Positions 55,554-64,000 of a stretch of DNA of 64,000 bases are shown here, one piece after another. The position numbers and the translations under genes were made by a program. The notes under the pieces are model-generated. The model worked only from the letters and a program-made list of their open reading frames with translations, had not been told where the DNA came from and searched no databases. This stretch comes from Scylla paramamosain (taxonomy: Eukaryota; Arthropoda; Malacostraca; Decapoda; Portunidae), in NCBI RefSeq assembly GCF_035594125.1, contig NC_087173.1, positions 14,065,755-14,129,754 on the forward strand. The letters run 5' to 3'. Position 1 is the first letter of the stretch. Each line of letters begins with the position of its first letter.

Positions 55554-55795
55554 ATTCAGCCTTCTATTCTGCTATCCTGTCTCTTCCACTCGTAGTTAGT
55601 GAAGGACAGTTACACATACAGCTTAGTCAGGACCTTAAGATCTGTTGGTGTTTGTCTTCGTTCTGCTTTGCTTATTCAGCCCTCTACTTTCCTATCCTGT
55701 TTTTTCGTTAATAGTTAGTGTAGGATAGTTATACATACAGCCTAGTGAGAACTTCAAGGTTTGTTGCTGTTTGTCTTCCTTTGTGTTCTCTTGTG
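55554..55795. repeat. 120-bp tandem duplication
   Basis: ATTCAGCC starts both units (55554 and 55674). They share CTATCCTGT, TAGTTAGTG, ACATACAGC and GTTTGTCTTC in order. Confidence 0.85.
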
Positions 55796-56496
55796 ATTTC
55801 GTAGCTTTTTACCTGGTGAGAGAGCGAAGTTTTTTAGTATATGGGCCCAGTTCAGGTGTCTCTCTGGGTCTCCATTAGCAAGAGGTGATGGGCTGGACTT
55901 TCCTTTTCTTCCCTCTGCTTCTGGATGGCCGAAGAGGAAGGTTCATCCGAGTGAAAACTAGTACACTCCACTATCTTGCAACAGAAGACAAGACAAGACA
56001 AGACAAGAGTATCATTCTATCTTGTTTGGTAGTAGGATAGGAAGGAGCGATTTGGTGTTCCTCAAGGACTATTTACTTTCCTTGGTGCTCTGCTACATGG
56101 TCGTGTCCTTGGAGTGGTGCAGAGGAGGTGTGCAGGCCATGACCCATATTCTTGAACGTCTTGGTTTCTTGCGAGGAGTGTTCTGAAAGACCACAGGGAT
56201 GATTAGTCGGGTTCTCGTGGGTGTTTTTTTTCAGTGATGCAGAATCACGAAAACTGCCTTGGAAAAATAGAATAACTTTTTTTTTTTTTTATGTAAGAAA
56301 GTCTCTGGCCGAGAGCTACAGAAAGGCAGAAGGTAAAGACCTACTGAAGGTCCCAGTTTCCAAAGACCAAGGGAATTGTCCAGAATTAAAGAAATGTCTT
56401 GAAGTTTGCATGAGCTGTTGTTACTCTGGAAGATAAGGCGTCGTGACGTTTAAGAATGTGGTGTGTTCCTTAAAACATGGACTCCTCTTACCATGA
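55796..56496. other. No gene; dispersed-repeat copy and small repeats
   Basis: An AGACAAGACA run lies at 55987-56008. 56155-56270 is a dispersed foldback-like repeat copy (AGTCGGGTTCTCGTGGGTGT, GTGATGCAGAATCA). 56285-56340 resembles the LINE-A tail module in antisense. Confidence 0.5.
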
Positions 56497-56693
56497 TTAA
56501 CCCTTTCAGCGCCGTGGTATGAGTTTCATTATATTCTGTATACAGTTTAGTGGTTTTATCAAGTTTTGGATGACCATTTTTATAATCAGGTTTAGTTTGT
56601 TATTTGCATAGTTATGTCTTCACGTTTTCATCTTCATTAATAACGGATTATCTTTTGAAGGCGAAAAATTGTAGACAGTACTGAATGGGTTAA
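56497..56693. mobile_element. piggyBac-type MITE, 189 bp, TTAA-flanked
   Basis: TTAA at 56497-56500 and 56690-56693 flanks a 189-bp sequence starting CCCTTTCAG and ending CTGAATGGG. This gives 9-bp imperfect inverted repeats beginning with CCC, as in piggyBac-superfamily ends. There is no coding capacity. TSD and end sequence are seen directly; the superfamily is inferred. Confidence 0.65.
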
Positions 56694-57550
56694 AAGCAAG
56701 TCCCCAGTAATACGTTGAATGATTCATGGTTTGCAGCGCTACACAGGGAGGAACAGGATCGCATGTCTTCAATCAGTAGCTGCTGCCGAGGCCACAAAAC
56801 CACACGACAAACAGAAACAGCAACATTGTAACGTGACGCGGCATTGTGGCGGGAGTTCTCTCTTTCCAACGGCTTTCAAAGACTTTGCTTTAATCGGTTT
56901 TAATAATTAGCTGCGTCTTGTTTTTCCGCTTTCATATTGTAACTCTACACCAGTGATTCTCAATCACAGGTAAATCTATCTGCTGGCGGCTAAAAGAATC
57001 ACTGTTGTATTTCTGATGACTGAATAATAATTTCTCTTATAATTTTGGATAATTCATTTGAACTACTTTCTGGCGACTGGCACCCTTAGTGGGTTTTTTC
57101 TTTTTATTTTCAGATCCTTTGTTGTCCTTGCCCGGAGCCCCTCTTACATAAATTGATAAATTAATCAATATGTAAATAAAAATAAATAAATAAATATTTC
57201 TCTTCCTATTTTCTCCACCGTTATGATAAATAGCTCCACATTTTTTTTTTTTTTTAAGGAAGTAATGGGGGCAACTAACAAAATATGTCAAGTGGAGGAG
57301 ATAAATGATGGAGGAAAGACTGAGCATACTAGGCCTGTCTCTTATCTTATTACTCTCCCGTGCATTTATAATAGTTCATGTACGGGAGTAAGGGGACAAA
57401 GCGGAGGAATACATTAGGCAGCAAGTATCAATGGCGAAAACACTGAAAAAAAACCATAACAGCACTAGGTAGATTGAGGAACACCACACACACTTCAACA
57501 CTTCAACACCTCAACACGCCACGGTCCTACTGAGAGAGATGAGTGAAGCA
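56694..57550. other. No gene; LINE-A-type tail module
   Basis: 57062-57160 is the LINE-A-type 3' tail module in plus orientation (GCGACTGGCACCCTTAGTGG, TTGTTGTCCTTGCCCGGAG, CTCTTACAT). It is followed by AAAT repeats. Confidence 0.6.
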
Positions 57551-57880
57551 GCAAATGAGACATGACGGAAAGGTACCAGGGAAAAAAGAAAAAAAAATGA
57601 AGATACACATGAGTAATAGAAGAGATGACAGCACATACACAACCCTGAGGAACACCACTCACAACAACCCGACAACTTACGGCCCCTTTGAAGGACAGCC
57701 GCCGCCCTCACCACCGCGACAGATCCACAGCACCGCGACCCTGCAAATGAGACACGACGGGGAGGTAAAGAAATGATGGACATGAATAAGGGAAGAGGTG
57801 ACGGAACATAACCCTGAGGAACACCGCTGATAACTTGCCTTTTAAGAGTAAATAGAGGCCGCCCTCAGGTCCGCGACAGC
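57551..57880. repeat. Diverged tandem duplication, period about 192 bp
   Basis: Two units start GCAAATGAGACATGACGG (57551) and GCAAATGAGACACGACGG (57743). Both contain CCTGAGGAACACC, a GCCGCCCTCA phrase and CCGCGACAG in order. Confidence 0.8.
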
Positions 57881-57935
57881 AATAGGGGCGGGGAGATAAG
57901 GGGCGAGGCGTGCACTGAACACAAAGAGACGTGTG

Positions 57936-59120
<1,185 letters not shown>

Positions 59121-59165
59121 AATATGCAAGAGATACTGAAAAATAAAAAAAAAAGTCAACGTTTA

Positions 59166-59565
59166 GTCATGCATCTTCTCAACCAGTCAGCCAGTCAGCC
59201 AGTCACCCAGCCAGCCAGCCAGTCACCCAGCCAGTCAGCCAGTCAACCAGTCAACCAGTCAGCCAGTCAACTAACCATCTATTCAACTAACTATCCAGCT
59301 AGTCTACCAGCTAGTCAGCCAGTCACCCATTCAGCCAGTCAGCCAATTAACCAGCCAGTCAACCAGCCAACCATCCAACCAACCAACTACTCAACCAGTC
59401 AGCCACCCAGTCAACCAGTCAGCCAGTCAACCAACCAGTCAGTCAGTCAGTCAGCAACTCAGCCAGACAACCAGCCAACCAGTCAGTCAGTCAGTCAGCC
59501 AGCCAGCCAGCTAGCCAGTCAACCATGCAGCCAGCCAATCAGCCAACCAGCCAGCCATCACCACC
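59166..59565. repeat. Tetranucleotide array (CAGN/CAAN)n
   Basis: About 100 imperfect units of AGTC, AGCC, AACC and ACCC in a 4-bp register. The 168-residue open frame rich in Ser-Gln-Pro follows from the repeat. Confidence 0.92.
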
Positions 59566-59860
59566 TCGATAGAGACGTCTGTAAACACTGCAGCGCCAAG
59601 AGTAATGGAGATCACCCGAAAACACGTTAGTAGAGAGCATGAAACGAACATCTTCCTGTAATTACCGAGGGAGTGAGGTACGATAACTACCCTCCGCGTA
59701 AGATATTCACTCCCGCCCCGCCCCCTCGCCCAGATCCTATCACGGGGCCCTTCAATAGACTGGCTGCGGAGGACGGACGTAAGGAATGTATGTATAGGAC
59801 TCCCGAAGCAAGACTAGGATTAATCATAGTGGAGTTAGCATTACAGCGTCCTGTGAGGTG
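59566..59860. other. No gene recognised
   Basis: GC-richer unique sequence. No motif is identifiable in the short frame 59673-59864. Confidence 0.45.
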
Positions 59861-59885
59861 TTAGGTTAGGTTAGGTTAAGTTAGG
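59861..59885. repeat. Short TTAGG run
   Basis: Three TTAGG units, one TTAAG and one TTAGG, i.e. the arthropod telomere unit. Degenerate GGTTAC-type sequence recurs at 60180-60260. Confidence 0.8.
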
Positions 59886-60059
59886 TTGCGTTTCTTAATG
59901 TTTAAAATGATCTTATCTGTTTTACTTGTGTTTTTTTTTTTTTTTTTATTATTTTGTATTTATAGTAGTGCAAAATAATTATTGTAAACTAAGACAACAA
60001 TTTTTCCTGATGTTTATTGTATGTGCAAATGGTTTGTTGGTGGATATATCTTTAATTGT

Positions 60060-60088
60060 TGATGTTATTATTATTATTACTATTATCA

Positions 60089-60139
<51 letters not shown>

Positions 60140-60170
60140 GTAGTAGTAGTAGTAGTAGTAGCAATGTCAT
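60060..60170. repeat. (ATT)n-(AGT)n microsatellite
   Basis: ATT triplets followed by about eight AGT triplets. Confidence 0.95.
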
Positions 60171-60400
60171 TATTACGTTAAGTTTGGTTACATTACGATA
60201 CGGTAGACTAGGTTACATTTCGTTAGATTAGGTTACGTTCAGTGAGGTTACTTAAGGTTTAGGGTCTCCTCTACTGCCGGGGGCGCTGCAGGAGGGTGTA
60301 GGGAAGGTTCGGCGCGGTTTGCTTCATACTGTATCCTGCTCAAATAGGAAAGTTAGAAATGCATGAGATCTTGGCTTCCTGAGGCCGTGGTTTGTGGGAT

Positions 60401-60402
60401 AC

Positions 60403-60437
<35 letters not shown>
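60401..60437. repeat. (CT)n microsatellite
   Basis: About 18 CT units. Confidence 0.95.
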
Positions 60438-60440
<3 letters not shown>

Positions 60441-60594
60441 GGCTTCCCTCGAGAGTCAGAACCTTTTTTTTCAGTGAATTACTTTTTTGTTTGACAATTT
60501 GTATTCGTTTAGTCATTTTTGTTTTGTTTTGTTTTTTCTCTCTAGATTTTTTATTTTTTTATAGGGTGTGTACGTACATAATCTTACTCCCTCC

Positions 60595-60974
<380 letters not shown>

Positions 60975-61026
60975 TATAGATCATAACAGATAAAAAGAGA
61001 AAATCGAAAAAATATACAAAAGAAAA

Positions 61027-61354
<328 letters not shown>

Positions 61355-61464
61355 TGAAAGGAAGAACTTAAATTAAGAACATAGAGCAGAAATAATGTCT
61401 AACCCAGCGAAGAAAACGAGAGAAGAAGGAATGGTGAAAAGGATAACTACGGTATTTTTTCAAA

Positions 61465-61600
61465 AGTTCCGAAATAACTAATCAGGCTCATAAAAGTCTT
61501 TTCCCCACTGGTAATGCGCAATATTTACTAAACCATCACTGGAATCTACAAAACACCCTTAAAACAACACCAGTAACTTCCACTAGAGCCTGTTAAAAGG
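61465..61600. repeat. Dispersed foldback-like repeat copy
   Basis: Contains ACTAATCAGGCTCATAAAAG, the centre and right arm AAACCATCACTGGAATCTAC, 'aaaacacccttaaaac' and TTCCACTAGAGCCTGTTAAA. Confidence 0.75.
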
Positions 61601-61689
61601 AAAAGAGGTGAAAAATGGAAGGAAATAACAAGTAGGAATTGAATGGAAAGTGAGGCGAGTGTTAGGTATAAGAAAGATTGTGAAGATCA

Positions 61690-61900
61690 AGAACGCGATG
61701 AAAAAGAGAACTGTGAGAGGTGTAAGACTCAAAGGAAGACCAAAAATGAGATGAGTGGACGGACGGGGAAAGAAAGGATGGAAAAACTAGGAATGGAATA
61801 ATTAGACAGTCTGAAGAAAGTAATGGATACAAGAGCAAGGAAGAGCAGTGAAAAAGATAACTGTGAGAGGTGTAAGACTAAAAGGAAGAAAAAGGGCCTG
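61690..61900 (+). pseudogene. LINE RT C-terminal remnant (GRPK motif)
   Basis: A plus-strand frame reads VRLKGRPKMR, a stop in place of the usual Trp, then VDG. A shifted frame continues with ERMEKLG and later VMDTRAR. 'GRPKxRWxDxV...LG' is the C-terminal signature of several LINE reverse transcriptases. The phrase GTGAGAGGTGTAAGACT recurs at 61707 and 61865, a partial duplication. Confidence 0.45.
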
Positions 61901-62411
<511 letters not shown>

Positions 62412-62472
62412 CTTCCAATGCTTACAAAAAAAAAAAAATCATAAATAAATAAAATAACACCTTCAGCATCTA

Positions 62473-62640
62473 TTACTACTACTACTACTACTACTACTAC
62501 TATTACTACACATACTACCACTACAACAACTACAAGCAATTTGTTCTTACCGAAACACACGTATATACTAAAATACGTTTTTTTTTTTTTTTTACCACCA
62601 CCACCACCATCACCATTAACAACAACGACAACAACAACAT
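62473..62640. repeat. (ACT)n, (ACC)n and (AAC)n triplet runs
   Basis: ACT triplets (62473-62520), a T tract, then ACC and AAC triplets (62596-62640). Confidence 0.9.
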
Positions 62641-62902
62641 CAACAATCACAGATAACCACAACCACAGTCGTACATATTCCCAGACAGCAATTAGGGAGC
62701 GATTCAGCGGGACCTAATTGGCCCTGAGAACCACCACACGCAGGCTGGTGGTGGCTCGCTCGGCTTTTTGTCCTGCTTACGCATTTATTTATTTCCTCCG
62801 CGTGCCTCCTGTGCCTGGCTTTTTTCCCGCCCCCGTGACTAATTTGTCGTGATGTGGAGTTGTGAGGTGACGTGATGGGGGCGTGGGAGTGATGTGTATG
62901 TG

Positions 62903-62904
<2 letters not shown>
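62641..62904. other. No gene recognised
   Basis: Unique, moderately GC-rich sequence. No coding or RNA feature is evident. Confidence 0.4.

Positions 62905-62983
<79 letters not shown>
62905..62983. repeat. (GA)n microsatellite
   Basis: About 39 GA units. Confidence 0.97.
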
Positions 62984-62986
<3 letters not shown>

Positions 62987-63037
62987 GAGGGGGACGCTCA
63001 GATGAACACTAAAAAGCTTAACTTCTTTGCTTAATGT

Positions 63038-63535
63038 AGTCACCCACTCTCTTCTTATTATTCATTAATGATCTTCTAAACCAATCTTCTTGTCCTATCC
63101 ACTCCTATGCTGATGATACCACCCTGCACTTTTCCACGTCTTTTCATAGACGTCCAACCCTTCAGGAGGTAAACTTATCACGCAGGGAAGCCACAGAACG
63201 CCTGACTTCTGATCTTTCTAAAATTTCTGATTGGGGCAGAGCAAACTTGGTATTGTTCAATGCCTCAAAAACTCAATTCCTCCATCTATCAATTCGACAC
63301 AACCTTCCAGACAACTATCCCCTCTTCTTCAATGACACTCAACTGTCCCCCTCTTCTACACTGAACATCCTTGGTCTGTCCTTTACTTATAATCTAAACT
63401 GGAAACTTCACATCTCATCTCTAGCTAAAACAGCTTCTATGAAGTTAGATGTTCTGAGACGTCTCCACCAGTTTTTCTCACCCTCCCCCCCAGCTGCTAA
63501 CCCCCCCCCCACCAGCTGCTAACCCAGCAACAACA
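63038..63535 (+). mobile_element. LINE-A fragment A5 (RT middle to C-terminal part)
   Basis: It begins inside RT at TCACCCACTCTCTTCTTATT and keeps 'SYADDTTLHFSTSFHRRPT' (catalytic DD) and 'SDWGRANLVLFNASKTQFLHL'. [20 protein letters not shown] follows, breaking off after CAGCTGCTAAC, which is itself duplicated around a C-tract. Within the overlap it is very similar to copy A4 (49405-49660), and it supplies sequence missing there. Confidence 0.88.
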
Positions 63536-64000
63536 CCATCCATTCCTTTCCTGTCTTCTCCACTCTTTCATTCCTATCATGCCCTAACTCAGTCAGTATC
63601 ACTTGCATCATCTCATTCCTGTCTCTGGCATACTTCACACACTCCAGCACCACATGTTCCACCGTCTCATCCTCTCCCATGTCACACATCTGGCACACTT
63701 TGCTGCGGGACTCAGACCACCTGTAACTCCTTGCATTCACATCCATACACTGTGCCCTCGCTCGGAAGAGAAGATCACCGCCCAGGCTTCCATCATATCA
63801 CCTTTCATACCTCGGGGCCTCTTTCTCCTTGTACCATTCCAAGGTCTTCTTTCTTTCTATCTCATTCTTCCATTCATTCAGTCCCACACATTTCACTTCC
63901 CTGCCACCCAGTCTCTTCCATGTGTCTGCCTCCTGACCATACGTCAGGAGGCAACCAACTCCTCTCAAGGGTGGGCTGTAGCTGACTGGGAACGAGAGCT
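63519..64000 (-). mobile_element. Fragment of a third LINE (zinc-knuckle C-terminus)
   Basis: The minus frame 63746-63519 reads NARSYRWSESRSKVCQMCDM, GEDETVEHVVLECVKYARDR and NEMMQVILTELGHDR. C-x2-C ... H-x4-C at this spacing is the zinc-binding C-terminal region of many non-LTR reverse transcriptases. Upstream, in broken frames towards 64000, lie pieces such as NEWKNEIERKKTLEWYKEKE and DLLFRARAQCMDVN. It differs from LINE-A and LINE-B. It is cut by the window edge. Confidence 0.7.

Noticed and set aside
59124..59630. 168-residue Ser/Gln/Pro-rich open frame
   Set aside because: Open only because of the 4-bp repeat register; no homology features.
59861..59885. Telomere or chromosome fusion point
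   Set aside because: Only five units, with common-type sequence on both sides.

Overview
This window is eukaryotic, non-coding-dominated DNA, most likely from a decapod crustacean and probably a crab. That assignment is an inference. It rests on the very high density of di- and trinucleotide microsatellites, repeated decay of several non-LTR retrotransposon families in both orientations, tRNA-derived SINE heads, a short TTAGG-type (arthropod telomere unit) run, and intron-split animal-type exons. No prokaryotic gene organisation, CRISPR array, rRNA or functional tRNA gene was seen.

The one host gene I recognise is a plus-strand fibrocystin-L (PKHD1L1)-like gene in about 30.9-47.0 kb. At least ten short exons with matching or nearly matching phases encode part of the C-terminal region of the family's extracellular portion. 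They are separated by introns full of retrotransposons. An isolated IPT/TIG-like exon at 13.6 kb has a compatible donor phase, but the long domain stretch normally lying between IPT repeats and this C-terminal region is absent. The 3' exons (44.4-45.1 kb) carry an in-frame TGA and a 7-bp duplication that shifts the frame, so the 3' part may be decaying or mis-assembled. Several introns carry tandem duplications that copy a splice donor or acceptor, and microsatellites serve as the polypyrimidine tracts of three acceptors.

Mobile elements make up most of the rest. LINE-A is a non-LTR element with an APE-type endonuclease and a reverse transcriptase. Its copies lie at 1-195 (-), 16.76-17.69 (-), 25.65-28.96 (+), 40.34-43.63 (+), 43.83-44.16 (+), 47.11-49.66 (+) and 63.04-63.53 kb (+). 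LINE-B is CR1-like, with a coiled-coil ORF1, endonuclease and RT, and copies at 10.06-11.98 (+), 15.0-20.03 (+), 24.36-30.64 (-) and 34.31-37.75 kb (-). Two nested insertions are clear: LINE-A inside LINE-B at 16.76 kb and at 25.65 kb. LINE-B copies end in a short repeat plus (CA)n, so they supply many of the local CA microsatellites. DNA transposons are represented by an internally deleted PIF/Harbinger-like element (2.13-3.12 kb), an 814-bp mariner-like element with long terminal inverted repeats (13.98-14.80 kb) and a 189-bp TTAA-flanked piggyBac-type MITE (56.5 kb).

Other regions: 3.3-5.3 kb is a block-structured pentanucleotide pyrimidine satellite. 5.3-13.5 kb holds minisatellites (61 bp x 8, 146 bp x 3), microsatellites and two weak exon candidates. 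49.7-63 kb is gene-poor and carries microsatellites, purine-rich tracts, decayed copies of a dispersed foldback-like repeat, SINE heads and small tandem duplications. 63.5-64.0 kb is a fragment of another LINE with a zinc-knuckle-type C-terminus.
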